Origin: Melampsora larici-populina 98AG31
Taxonomy: Eukaryota; Basidiomycota; Pucciniomycetes; Pucciniales; Melampsoraceae
Assembly (NCBI RefSeq): GCF_000204055.1
Contig: NW_006768816.1
Coordinates: forward strand, 385,991 to 449,990
Length of the DNA stretch: 64,000 bases
Direction: 5' to 3'
Made by a program: the position numbers and the translations under genes. This document shows positions 34,551-45,862 of the stretch, piece after piece. The notes beneath the pieces were generated by a model, which was not told the origin of the DNA, did no database searches, and saw nothing but the letters and a program-made list of their open reading frames with translations. The stretch's first letter is position 1. Each line of letters opens with the position of its first letter.

Positions 34551-36321
34551 TCATGAGCCGTAATTGGAAATGACACTCACTTTGACTTGAGGCAGGGATT
34601 CAGACTTATAAAAGGTCTTCCTTGCAACAATTACCCCACAAGGAGCAACCATGAGTTGCTCATTGTGGGTGCGAGCTCGAGATAGTAAGATTTTTTTACC
34701 GTCAAGTTTTTCTCCACCATCTCTTCCTGCTTCATGCTTGCGGTCGTCAACATCGGCGTACATCAAGTCTTCTTCTGTCAAATTGACCTCGCCGGTTTCA
34801 GGCGACACCAAATCACTCGGATCAGATCTAATGTGCGTGTTGGGTCTGTTGAATCGTTTTGGTAAGCCCAATAAAGATTTGGTTTTGTCTTTAAACTCGC
34901 GGTATGCTGATTTGTGTTTGGGATCTGAGCATGTTTTTTGACCCTTTTCGACTGGTCTGATGCACGGCTGAGCTTGGCATATGTTATGCAATTGTGTATA
35001 GTGTTCTTGGCAATACCTGTGTGTAACCTTGTCGAGGTGATTCTCGCAATGAGTGGCCGTCGAAGAGGGATCCAGTGATCTTAATTGCGCTACGGATGCA
35101 CTGCATCTCCAATGCCCAACCGTGATTCCATCCGTAACCATAGCCCGCATGACTATCAGATACACATCTTTAGATGGAGAAAATGATTGATCAACATATT
35201 TTATTACTTACTTGTAGAGTTCTCATGATTGACTTCAGTACAGATGGAGCAAACGTGAGACGAGTACTCTGTTCCCTCATGTTTCATCCATTCACCATGC
35301 TGTTGCATGGCGGTGAAATATTGCCGGTCATCGGTGCCGGTGGCATCACTCTTGAGCCTCACTCCACGCTGTTTGGTTATTCTCAACAGTCTGTGTAAGT
35401 CGAGGGCTAATGAGCACAAATTGTGACTCATTTTTCGCATGTATCGCGGATTTTGGAAATCGTTGGAGTACGTAGATGTTGGTGTGGCATGTGTTCGGTT
35501 GTATGATAATACCACATTTGAGACGGAGACTCTTTTTTGATCATCAGCACAACAATCAATCACAGTTTGGACAATGAACATCAATGATTGATGTTAACTT
35601 ACATTCCAAGGCTTTGGAGGTGATTGTAATGGTCTGCCAAGCAGTGAGTCATAAAGTAATGTTGCGTAACCTGGAAAACATCTTCTGGCTGCCCTTCTTC
35701 CCGTGTGTAGTATTCACAATGGTCGTGGTCTTTGCGCCGCATGAAACAAGGTGTATATGTTGTGTTACAAGCTTCACACTAGTGTTAGGTCATTCAACGT
35801 GTTGAAACGTGGTACAAATTAGAATTGCACTCACGACAACAATAGCGAGGGAAATATTGCATCGTCTCAATTCCAGAGATGTCAAATAGGTATCCCTTCA
35901 CCTTTCTTCTCCTCATTGTTTTAGCGCCACAGTCGAGACACGTCTGTGTTGGTGGATGAAATGTATGTTGCGTGATAACAAGCGCTTTATTGGAACGATT
36001 GCCTAAAGGTATACCAAGTTCGCAGAACTGGTCACCTGAGTTAAAATCGCACAGCGGAATATGATGGTACGTCAAGGTCCACAGTTTAGCCCAGGTTGAC
36101 TGTGGTTGCGCGGAATCGAGGCTCTCTCCAAGGAATTCTATTGGGCATGATATAGGTGAGGTGCGTAAGGAACCTTTGGTCCGTTCCAGAAAATCAGCCG
36201 ACAGCGTTGCAAAGCTGGTGAGCTGCGCTAAAGTTATAGTTTCCCATATTTCAGGATATGTTGTGGACACCTTTTTTGCGAGGTCCTTCAATAACATTAT
36301 TCTAGAATACGATGTTCTCAA
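34551..36321 (-). pseudogene. KDZ-type transposon gene, CxC5-CxC6 region only
   Basis: Minus-strand exons at 36321-35794, about 35770-35588, about 35580-35210 and 35165-34551 carry the N-terminal cysteine clusters that precede KDZ (Kyakuja-Dileera-Zisupton) transposases. Landmarks: HPPTQTCLDCGAK and RYCCRECNSNLYH (CxC5-like); FQVTQHYFMTHCLADHYN; RQYFTAMQQHGEWMKHEG with HVCSICTEV; then HCENHLDKVTHRYCQEH, CIRPVEKGQKTC (CxC6-like) and QLMVAPCGVIVARKTFYKSE, which normally leads directly into the transposase core. Nothing resembling the DDE core follows; the frame stops at 34551 and the next 600 bp encode no related sequence. The element is therefore 3'-truncated and cannot move by itself. Exon ends in the middle are approximate. 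Confidence 0.65.
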
Positions 36322-36589
36322 TCATATGATAAGATAGATGATGATGCACTGCGTTGACAATTTTAGAACGATATAAGGATGAGCTGGATGGGAAGCTATT
36401 GTTATTTTTAGGGCGGGATATTGGTCTTGACAGCGTGGAAATGTCATTTTACTTCGGTACACTGTCAAACAAATTTGATTCACTGTCAAACAAATTGGAA
36501 CATGCAAGAGTCTGCGGCTTCTTCTTCTGGAGGGACGCATTGGTTCATCCGTCCGGGCCGCGGGCGGGATTTGGGTTGCACAACAGGGC

Positions 36590-37789
36590 GAATGTTCACA
36601 AACCCCAAACCTCAAACCCGGTACAGACTGTACAGCCTGTACAGCTTTTTCAATACAAAGCCCAAGATCCATCAACTAGATCAACTCCACTTGTATGTAC
36701 CTTCTCTTACTCAACTCAGCTCACAATCCCAACCTCGCTAGAAGATGTTCATTTGGAATCACATCTCACTCAAATGCAATCGATTTATAGAACATCCGAG
36801 ACGCCGGACGGTAACGATCAATTAAATGTAGGTTTTGGACTTTCTTAACTGCTGATTTTCGGGCTCAAAGTACTTTTGCACTTGGTTTTGTGCTAGGGCT
36901 CAGGAATCAAGATCGGGATCTGTCAGGATCGGCTAAAGAAAACTTGAATACATAGATCATGTCACTCTTCATTAACTTCATAATAAATCAGAAGAAGGAA
37001 ACTTTGAGATATCGCGATGGCGATGCCTGTCTCAGCCAATAAAATCAGGGGCTTTAATCTGGATCGTTTTCATTCAATCAGTACGCATAGGACATTTTTC
37101 AGCTGGTTTTGAATGAGATACTATAGCTTGATGGTCGCTCTATTTCTGTATGTCATTGATTAATCTTTGTTATCAAATCACTTTTTGTTATCGATGAATT
37201 TGTAATTATAAAACCACGACTTATCTTACTTCCTCAAGTTGATCAGCATAATACCATTCAACCACGAGCATTACACACAAGATTTTGCATCTTTTTCTTC
37301 ATGTTTGATCAATTGGTGTTCCCAACTATCTCATGATGAAAAGGTTATGTCTGCCAGTACAAAGTTTGTTTCTAGAATAGGTAACGAGTCAGAAATTTAG
37401 TTTGCAACATTGGTGGTCAAAGAGGGAGCGAAGGCAATCTTGTAAGAGGTGGTCAGTGATCAGGGGGATGTAATTACCAGCGTGTGTGGGCATGGATCAC
37501 ACCAAATTATTCTTATGGCTGAACAAGACCCCTCTAAAATGAATCTGGAAACAAATCATTTGAATGCCATAGACCAGCCAATACTTGAGCTGTGTCCGAA
37601 TAATCAAAGGTTCAGTGATCTGTGCTCAAAATCGGTTTTATGGCGAGGGTGGGCAAGGGTAAGTTGTGTATTGAAGAGCTGTACAGCCAGCCTGTATATG
37701 GACAGTCTGTACAGGCTGTACCGGGTTTGAGGTTTGGATCTGGAGGTTTGGGGTTTGAGGTTTGTCCTCCACCCTCCTCTCTCGTCCAT
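36590..37789. mobile_element. Foldback element A (~1.2 kb) with inverted termini
   Basis: The left end near 36590-36665 (CAAACCCCAAACCTCAAACC, then GGTACAGACTGTACAGCCTG, then TTTTTCAATACA) reappears reverse-complemented at 37660-37760. The right terminus runs on through TTGTCCTCCACCCTCC to ATCGTA at 37789. The interior has no gene; a 93-codon ORF overlaps the right end only. GGTTTGAGG/GGTTTGGGG units give the ends a telomere-like G/T bias. Left boundary approximate. Confidence 0.6.
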
Positions 37790-39236
37790 CGTAGAGAGGA
37801 GGGTGGAGGACAAACCTCAAAACCCGAAACACAAACTCTGACAGTCTGTACAGGGCAATACCAGATACTCGATTTTCGAGTAAATCTCATGAATCCTTAC
37901 GAGAACATCATAGAAACGATCCAGATAATGCCAGAAACGATTCCAGACTGCTCCTGATCGAGAATGCCGTCGAGTTGTTGGATCAGCATAGAACTTAGGG
38001 CACCAGATCATCAAAGAAACAATTTAAAATTGTGGTGATAAGTAATACCCCATTCATGCATTATCTTCTTGCATTGCTCTACTTCAACAATCATGTAAGG
38101 TTTTTGTCTTTCTTAATCATCTTTTTATGGGGTACAATGTAGAACAAAAAAATCAACTTTTGAATGTTGTATGCCTACTTTCATCTACAGATCTCACACA
38201 AAGATGATGTATACCATTGAGTGTAGCTTCATCTCATTTTGATTATATCAATTGATGAAAAAGATCATTTTTAAGTTTAATCATCATCAGTCTGAAGATC
38301 CGCGTGAGGGCATTTGTATCATGACAGAAGAAAGAAACTGATCATATCACATAAAAATGAAAATACAAATTGTGATTGTTAAACAAATTGAACATTAACA
38401 AAATCATCAAAAAGAATCAACCAAATCTTGCAACCCTTCATAAATCTGAACATTATCTCTTCCCTTCTTTAATGTTTATCTATCAAATCAAGTACTGTTT
38501 AACCTGATGTTTCCACTTGCAATGTAATTCTGATAAAGTTGAAAAGAGTAAGCAACCTACAAAAACCCGTAACTCGAGAGAAAGATCTCATAATTGATTC
38601 CCATTTCCATAAATTCAGCAATCAAATAACAGAAAACCTACAAAAGAAACCTAATAAGCAAACTCATGACAAACAAACAAAAGATGAATTCCATTAGAAA
38701 AAAGATCATTCTCAAAACTTCAAATAAATGTTCAATAAAACTTTGAAGAGAAACTAAACACTCACAAATGGAATTTCAACCACATCCATATGACTTTCAA
38801 CTGTTTCGCAATCTGTTCTAATCCCATCCAATTCTAATTTCCTAAGCATTCCTCTGAACCTCTACAAAACCTACAAAGCTCACCACTCACCTTTAAGTTC
38901 ATTAACTTTCATTAAATAAGCGTATAATATTTTGAAGTTAATTTTTTTTGTTTGGTAAAAAAGCCAAAAGAATCCTGTGTTAGTATCTATCATTTTAGTT
39001 CGAATCCATTTTTTGACAATCTGGAAACGTACTTATAATTTTGATGTAATGATTAGACCCCATTCTCAATTTCGAGTCGCCTGGAACTGTCTCTGGCATT
39101 GTCTGGATAGTCTCCATGGTGTTGTGGTGAGGATCAATGAGAGTTACTTGAGAATCGAGTATCTGTACTGCACAATACAGAGTTTGTGTTTTGGGTTTTG
39201 AGGTTTGTCCTCCACCCTCCTCTCTCGTCCATCGTA
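37790..39236. mobile_element. Foldback element B (~1.45 kb) with ~200 bp TIRs
   Basis: Left terminus 37790-37985 and right terminus 39045-39236 are inverted copies for about 200 bp: GAGGACAAACCTCAAAACCC, CACAAACTCTG, CAGATACTCGATT, GAGAxxATC, CCAGAxAATGCCAGA. Between them lie about 1.05 kb of very AT-rich DNA without a gene. Its left end abuts the right end of element A head to head, producing a 38 bp-armed hairpin with a 12 nt loop at about 37745-37835. It is non-autonomous; superfamily not determined. Confidence 0.7.
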
Positions 39237-39384
39237 TGACAGTACTGTCAGGCTTCTGACAGTCAGGCCTTTCAACCACCTCACGCTCACACCCGGTGCT
39301 TTTTTAGGGCCCAGGGCCATGGCGGAGGCCATGGCCTGCACCCGGTATGGCATGCCCTGCTCTAGCCCTTGATAGACAGAGCCT

Positions 39385-39455
39385 CCACGTGGCACCATGG
39401 TAAAAGCCCTCCTCAGCTGGGGCTATACCATGGCGCCACGTGGAGGCTGGGTTGA
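39385..39455. repeat. Inverted repeat around CCATGG/CCACGTGG
   Basis: AGCCTCCACGTGGCACCATGG and its imperfect reverse complement CCATGGCGCCACGTGGAGGCT flank about 30 nt. It lies in the GC-rich left end of the hAT element and could form a hairpin. Confidence 0.75.
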
Positions 39456-39526
39456 ATGAAACTCCACACGCTGCAACACGTGAAATTTGAAACACACTGC
39501 AGCCTGAAACATCCTTCATTTTCATT

Positions 39527-42495
39527 ATGTCACAATTATCTAGAAGCTCTGATCTCCAACTTTCAAGGAGAAACATCCTCAGTTCTCCTTCAATAGCTCA
39601 GCACAGAATCTCAAACACTTCACACTCAAATCCCTACAATAAATCTGGCTCACCCAACAGCCTGGCAGCGCTCCAAAAACGTTTGGAAGATTTCCAAAAA
39701 ACAAAGAACAAACGGACTTCCTGGGTGTGGCCATACTTCAAACCTTCTATCATAGATAGGAAGATCAAATTTGTCTGCCAACTTAGCATTCAGCCGGTGA
39801 TTTATGTTTGAGTGAAATAACTGAAGATACAAAAGGTTCAACTAACACCACAAAGAATATAATGTTTTCTGGGCAGAAAACGCAAATATTGATATAAGAA
39901 AATACTGGGCGGTCAGGAGGAGGGCAAGAAATACAAAAAAATATGGATATTGTTCCTGGTGTTGAGAGCTTCAAGCTGAGTATTTTTGTGTATTTTTAGA
40001 GGGCATATTGTTGAATGTACTAACAAAAAAACCCATATTCATCAGATATACACCTGTAACAGATGCTGAAATTCAGTTCCTCAGATTGGAGAGGACAATT
40101 TGAATTCTTCAGATGCTCATAAAATTCACAATTCTTGCTCAAAAGACTCGCTTTTCTCTAAATGTCTTAATAATGATTCAAGGCTTCATTTTCTCTCACA
40201 AGGCAGCTATAGTCACTTTGAAATATCTTCTTCAAAGCCACATAGATTATTTGAAAAGCTAGACACAGCCCCATCACCTTAATGAAAGATCTGGAGCAGA
40301 GTTAAGCTTTCTAATGAACCAATAATCGAGTGTTTTCCTTGCCAATTGCAAAAGTTATGAGCATTTGTAGATTTCAAATTGTCCTCTCCAATCTGAGGAA
40401 CCAAATTTCAGCATCTGTTACAGGTATACATCTGATGAATATGGGGTTTTTTGTTAGTACGTTCAACAATATGCACTCTAAAAATACAAAAAAATACTCA
40501 GATTGAAGCTCTCAACACCAGGAACAACAGCCATTTTTTTTGCATTTTTTGCCCTCCTCCTGACCGCCCAAAATTTTTGTATATCAATATTTGCGTTTTC
40601 TGCCCGGAAAACATTATATTCTTTGTAGTGTAAATCACTCAGTCGTCATCTCGAACAAATTCATAGAATGTCATCAAACAAAAAATTCCGCCAGCAGACC
40701 GAGGGAGCATCCAAAGTGTTTTGTTTATAGTTATATTTGGTTTGGCATTTCATTTTTGCGTGTCACAAGCTGATATCTTGAGTCATTCTTGTTTTAGGAA
40801 CCTTTGACACCTGATTCTTTCAAGAAAATGCTGGTCAAGATGTGCGTAGAAGATGAGATGCCCTTTCAATTTGTCAGCTCAGATGCATTTCAGAAGCTCT
40901 TGTTACTTGTGAATCCAAATATCAAGTCTTTTTTTATATCCCCTACTGCGTTGAAAGACAAGATATTTCAAACCTTCAACCTTTATCAAGCACGTCTGGT
41001 AAACTACTTCTGTTCAATCAATCATATCAACCTCACTTGCAACTCCTGGACCTCCCCAAATCACAAATCTGTCTTCGGAGTCACTGCACATTGGATTGAT
41101 GAAAAATTCAAATTGAAGAATGTGGTACTTTCACTTATTGAAATTAATGGCCCACACACAGGTCAAAATTTGTCTAATCATCTACTCTGTGTCCTTGATG
41201 AATTTTCGATACGCTCTAAACTTTACTGTATCACCACCGATAACGCATCCAACCACGGTACCCTAGCTTCCGCTCTTGAAGAAGTCATTCCACAGTTTTC
41301 TCGATCCCAAAATCTGAACGGATGTCTAGCTCACGTGATCAATCATGGAGTTCGTGAATGTCTCAAGTACTTTACCAAAAGTTTAAAGCCAAATTCCATG
41401 ACTGGACCCGAAGAATTTGAAGAGGTAGCCGATGTAGTCTGTTCTCAAAAGATTGCTTGTCTCCTCCAAAAACTCAATGAGCTCTCAAACAAGTACAAGA
41501 ACAGCCCTCAGTTTGCAACTCACATCCAAGAATTGGCATCTACGACCCCCGGAATTGGCAAACCGTTAGGTCTTCGTACTGAATGTCTGACTCACTGGAA
41601 TTCACTCTCTCATGTCTGTGCCCGAGCGGTCCGGTTGAAGAATGTGATCAACTTCAAGCTTGATAACGATCCACAATACATCAACATCCGCATCAACAAG
41701 TCAGAATGGATATTACTTGAGAATCTTGTTTGGTTCCTTCAGCCTTTTGAAAGGATCACATCCGAACTCTCAGCATTGAACTACCCTACATTCTGTCTGG
41801 CAGCTCTAGCATACGGAAAAATGATGAAACGCCTCGAGACGGTAAGGACATATCACCTTGTGAATCTAATGCAAGTTTTGTGCTGATATCACTAACTCAC
41901 ATGACAGGCTATGGAAGCTTCATCCACGATACCTGGCCTCCGAGCTGCTATGAACCCAATGTATGATAAGCTTTGTGATTACAGGAACCAAGCAATCACA
42001 AAGCACACATACCTCATCGCTGCTGTACTTGATCCCAGGAACAAACTCAAAGGGATCTGTCTCAACATCTTATCGCGTGAGACTCTAGAAGATCACATAC
42101 ACACGGCGTGTACTCATCTAGGAATCTCTGAAGCACTTGAAGATTTTGAAACTCAAGAATTACATCCAAGCTCCGATTCGGACTTGATTGACAAAACTTT
42201 TGAGTCTGACCCTCAGACTGTTCATCACCTTCGAGATGAGATTTCATCGTATCTCAGTCGTCCTGTTGAGCCCCGATCAATGACACCCTTAGGGTATTGG
42301 GAGCTCATTTGTTCAGAATATCCTCACCTCACAAAGCTTGCACAAGCCATACTTGCCATTCCGGCAACAAGTGTCCCTTCGGAAAGCTCGTTCTCTTCCG
42401 CGGGTCGTGTTATGGATGACTCCAGATGTGCAATGAAAACGTACACCCTCATGGAACAAGTGTGCTTGAAGAGCTGGATGAAAGTGTTTCCATGA
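39527..42495 (+). CDS. hAT transposase, split by a nested CACTA-type MITE
   Basis: The main exons are 40800-41841 and 41908-42495, joined in phase across a 66 nt intron (LET|AME). They show a hAT RNase-H fold: SPTALKDKIFQTF, LTCNSWTSPNHKSVFGVTAH (first Asp region replaced by Asn-Ser-Trp type sequence), TTDNASNHGTL (second Asp), CLAHVINHGV, and the C-terminal dimerisation block LAIPATSVPSESSFSSAGR (catalytic Glu is expected earlier). An upstream exon at 39527-39795 encodes a partial BED-finger start (TSWVWPYFKPS, KFVCQL). The remaining finger Cys/His residues were not found: the gap holds the 785 bp MITE at 39846-40630. The MITE may sit in an intron (possible donor GTGATT at 39796, acceptor TTTTAG before 40800) or may have destroyed the finger exon. 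Confidence 0.7.
39846..40630. mobile_element. CACTA-type foldback MITE, 785 bp, TSD TAA
   Basis: The ends are CACCACAAAGAATATAATG at 39846 and the reverse complement of CACTACAAAGAATATAATG ending at 40630. Both flanks are TAA (39843-39845 and 40631-40633), the 3 bp target duplication typical of CACTA elements. The inverted arms stay similar for about 260 bp on each side (GGGCAGAAAACGCAAATATT, GGCGGTCAGGAGGAGGGCAA, CCTGTAACAGATGCTGAAAT), so the element is nearly a giant hairpin. No coding capacity. It shares interior blocks with the MITE at 62428-63243. Confidence 0.9.
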
Positions 42496-42515
42496 AGCTT
42501 TATGAAATTCATCTT

Positions 42516-42630
42516 CTCTCAAACTTCTGATTCAAACCTCTGATCAATCTCAAACTTCTGATTCAAACCTCTGATCAATCTCAAACTTCTGATTGTTCAC
42601 AAATTCTGATCGATCACAAATTCTGATTGA
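42516..42630. repeat. ~34 bp minisatellite after the hAT gene
   Basis: Units of TCAAACTTCTGATTCAAACC plus TCTGATCAATC repeat about twice, then decay through ACAAATTCTGATxGATC units. It lies just after the hAT stop codon. Confidence 0.8.
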
Positions 42631-43348
42631 CTTTCATTTTTTTGTGTTAACTAAGATCTCGCGATCTGACTCGGTTTCCGAAATCTCATTCTGTTTGATC
42701 AAACTTCTAATGTACTTACACCTACTCAAAGTTTTTGTTTCAGTCTCCTTTTGAAATTGAGAGCGCAAGTTTTCACCAAGATTGTTCACTTTCAAGACCA
42801 ATCCAGATACCTCAGATTGTGGCTCACTTGCTTAAGAAGATAGAAGATGCTGGTATGAGCAAACAAGAACTTTCAGCAATCTAACTTGATTGCTCAACTT
42901 CCTGCTTGATAACTATCAACTGAGGTGTGCTTTTTCTAAGTTTCTTACAGATTTTGATGCTGATAAGCAGCTTTCTAATCCTTTTCTGATTGGTGGATTG
43001 ATGATTATGATCGAGCAATCGACAGACGCGAATCATGATCATGAGAGCCAATTGATTTCTCCCAATCGGCGCAAAGTTTACAGGCCCTGAAGTGGCCATG
43101 CGGCCCCTTCAGGACACGGCGAGGGCATGGCCTGCGCCCTGGCCCTCGCCCTGCCCAAGAGCATGGCGCCACGTGGCTTCGTGGCTTCGGGTGTGAGCGT
43201 GACAACCACCTGTCCCTTAGCCGTGAAAGCCAGCACAGATGTTCCACGTGACCTTTCAGCCACGCCACATCCCGGTAGAAAGGTCACCGAGGTGTAACGA
43301 AAAATAAAATTCATATATATTCAAGTTTTTTCTTCATTAATCGTTTTT

Positions 43349-43412
43349 GTTTACAGCCGTTGTAATATCTATCGGCATATTTTTGAGAAGATGTGTAACC
43401 GCAGGATTTAAA
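43349..43412 (+). repeat. Inverted terminal-like repeat, left copy
   Basis: TTACAGCCGTTGTAATATC, then TATCGGCA, then TTGAGAAGATGTGTAACC and CAGGATTT. The same order is found reverse-complemented at 48645-48712. TACAGC next to a TA fits Tc1/mariner ends, and a mariner-like transposase starts about 430 bp inside. Confidence 0.65.
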
Positions 43413-43834
43413 GAAGAGGGCAAAAACTCAAAAAACACCATTTGAGATTGAGAACTTTAAGGAACTTTACTTACAAGTAAGTTCACATTTCTCTCTCCCT
43501 ATATTGCCATTACACCCTACTGTGCCATACCAAACCCGGTTATTGGTTTTTTTTCTATTTTCCTGTTTACCGGTTTCCAGGTTCCTTCCCAATTTGCCCC
43601 AATGCGATTCGATTCTTCGATTCTTCGATTCTTTGTTTCACTCACATCTCTTTCCCACATCACATCAACTCAATCCAGCCTGCTGTCGGTGTTCTGCATG
43701 GTGAAGTCAGTTGGTTCATCATTCACATCACCCTCTCACCAAACCCATCATTTCAATCATAATTGTTTATCATGCCTTTTTGCTTTTCTTTTTGATCTTC
43801 TCAACGTGCTAATCTTGATTTAGCTTTTTAACAT

Positions 43835-44940
43835 ATGCCTACCAACACATATCCGGCCGATATCAAGATGGTTGTGATACGGATGGTATTGCGAGGTGTT
43901 CGATTCCACAATATTGTATCAACCCTTGGTGTCGACATATCTCTCACCTCCGTCCGGCGATGGTTTGATTTGTACCAAACCACCCGTGCCGTGATCACAT
44001 GACCCAAGGAGCTCGACCAATTTTAGGCCAAGCTCAACACGATTTCATTATTGAATCACTTCAACACGATCCCACTTTATTTCTAGATGAACTTCAAGCG
44101 AAGATATCCAACCGGTTTGCAATTATAGTTCCCCTGAAGACTCTTTCAAACAAAGTTCGCTTGAAACTTGGATGGACCCAAAAGAAAGCCCGCACCGTCC
44201 ATCCTAATCAATCGGAGGAGGCGCGAGGTGCGTATATTGGGCAAATTTTTGGAATTGACCCAGCTTGCCTGGTTTTCACCGGTGAGATTTTATTTAACCT
44301 GCCTTTGGATCTTTAGTGATGACATTGTACTGATAAACTTTGTTTCCAAGACGAAACGGCCGTCAACAAACGGCATTTATACCGCAAATATGCCCGCGCT
44401 CCTCGTGGCGAAAGAACTGTCCGACTTGAGAGGGCCACTTGATCTCAGAGATGGTCCGTCTTACCAGCAATTTCTCTAAGTGGCCTGGTAGCCTTAGCAA
44501 TCCAGCCTGGTGGATACTCCAGAATCGATTTTGAGGGATTCTTGGAGGAATCACTAGTAAGTACATCTTATTAAATATCTGACGTGGTCCACGATGATAA
44601 TCAATAGTGCACTGATGATCATTGTTGTGTCTAGTTTCCAGCAATGAATGCTTGGCCAGGTCGAAACAGCGTCCTCGTGATGTATAATGCTCCAATCCAT
44701 CACGGAGGCAACATCGCGGACCTTTGTGAAGCTCATGGAATCCGGTTACTGTATCTTCCAGCGTATTCCCCCGATTTCAACCCAATCGAGCTGGGTTTTT
44801 CGCCCCTTAAGTCTCGGTTAAAACACAGTCGAGCTCTCCACCGCGCAATCAATGTGGCTGGGGAGGAAGCGTCTGTCTTTGTCGCTTGTATGACTTTGTT
44901 CACAGATTCTCTTTGCACTAAATTGTTCCAGAGTTGTTGA
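43835..44940 (+). pseudogene. Tc1/mariner-type transposase, inactive
   Basis: A helix-turn-helix N-terminus (ADIKMVVIRMVLRGVRFHNI, TSVRRWFDLYQTT) ends at a TGA near 43999. The next part continues in another frame (RPILGQAQHDFIIESLQHDP, SNKVRLKLGWTQKKAR). Pieces around 44355-44450 (DETAVNKRH, YRKYARAPRGER) hold the first catalytic Asp in yet another frame. 44641-44940 gives the C-terminus (IHHGGNIADLCEAHGIRLLYL, PAYSPDFNPIE). The second catalytic Asp, normally in MDNAxxH, is Tyr here (TAT at 44683-44685, reading VMYNAPIHH). With several frame breaks and this substitution the copy cannot be active. Confidence 0.8.
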
Positions 44941-45862
44941 TAAATCTGAAAACTCTTAATTTTCTTTCATTTTCCTTTGTAAATTGATCCCTCTTCGGGT
45001 TCAATCTAGTGTTGTGTGTGGTATTCCCAAGTCACTTAAGGTGTCAAAAATTTATTTCCGTTATCTAATTTTATTCAAGTGTGTACACAGCAACTGCTAT
45101 AGCCAACTGTTGAGATTTTAGATATCTCGTGGTTTTTTTGCAAGTGAAGAATTTATTTTGATTCAAGCTCTTCAAAATCCTGGAACTCATGAGGATTGTG
45201 ACTCATTTGATGAGTAACAATCCTCAACGCATCAAAAGATCACGAAGGCCCAACCTTCAAATGGGCCTTCATGAGAGAATGTCTTGTCATTCTCTTTAGG
45301 TATCCAAATATTACCTAAAATTCCTGTTGAGGTGTGCATAATTTTATGCACGTGTCTCAACTGATGCAATGTGTTTGACAAAGCATAACCACTTCAGGTT
45401 GGTATTGTACAAGAAAGCGCTTGAAATACCATGTGAGGTATCTCAAGCGAATGAGTTCACGTTGGTTGTTTACGCACTGTCAATCAAGGATAAAAATGTT
45501 TGCATTCAGGTATCAAACCAACAAGAAGGACGGACATCAAGAAACTAAAATGATCAAAGATAACATAAGACATTTTAAGCACGACATATAAAGTTTTTTT
45601 TGGTTTTGGATAAGACTTGAGGATAACATAAGACATTTTAAGGACGAGATCAGAATTTTTTGGTTTATTTCGATAAAACTGACGACAAGATTTCAAAACA
45701 GTTTGCGGATAACAATATGTGAAGGGCACATTTGATCATAAGATAAAAAATAGTATAACATTCAATTCGATATGAAGTCAATCAGCAGCCGATCATAGCC
45801 TGATAATAAAGTGAAACGTGGAATGAGGATGATGAAACGAATAGAATCGCTTGATCGGAGTC
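44941..45862. other. Intergenic, no gene seen
   Basis: AT-rich spacer between the mariner relic and the minus-strand gene. Two related short units (ACATAAGACATTTTAAGxACG at 45563 and 45606) form a small tandem repeat near 45545-45660. Confidence 0.45.

Larger units (their letters stand above)
39237..43275. mobile_element. Putative hAT element with GC-rich inverted termini
   Basis: GC-rich regions flank the hAT gene in opposite orientation. The left (about 39240-39470) and right (about 43080-43275) share CACGCTCACACCCG (39282-39295, and reverse complement at 43188-43201) and a GGGCCxAGGGC...GGCCATG block. The left side begins with TGACAGTACTGTCAGGC beside foldback element B. These GC-rich ends contrast sharply with the AT-rich interior. 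Exact tips and an 8 bp target duplication were not resolved. Confidence 0.5.
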
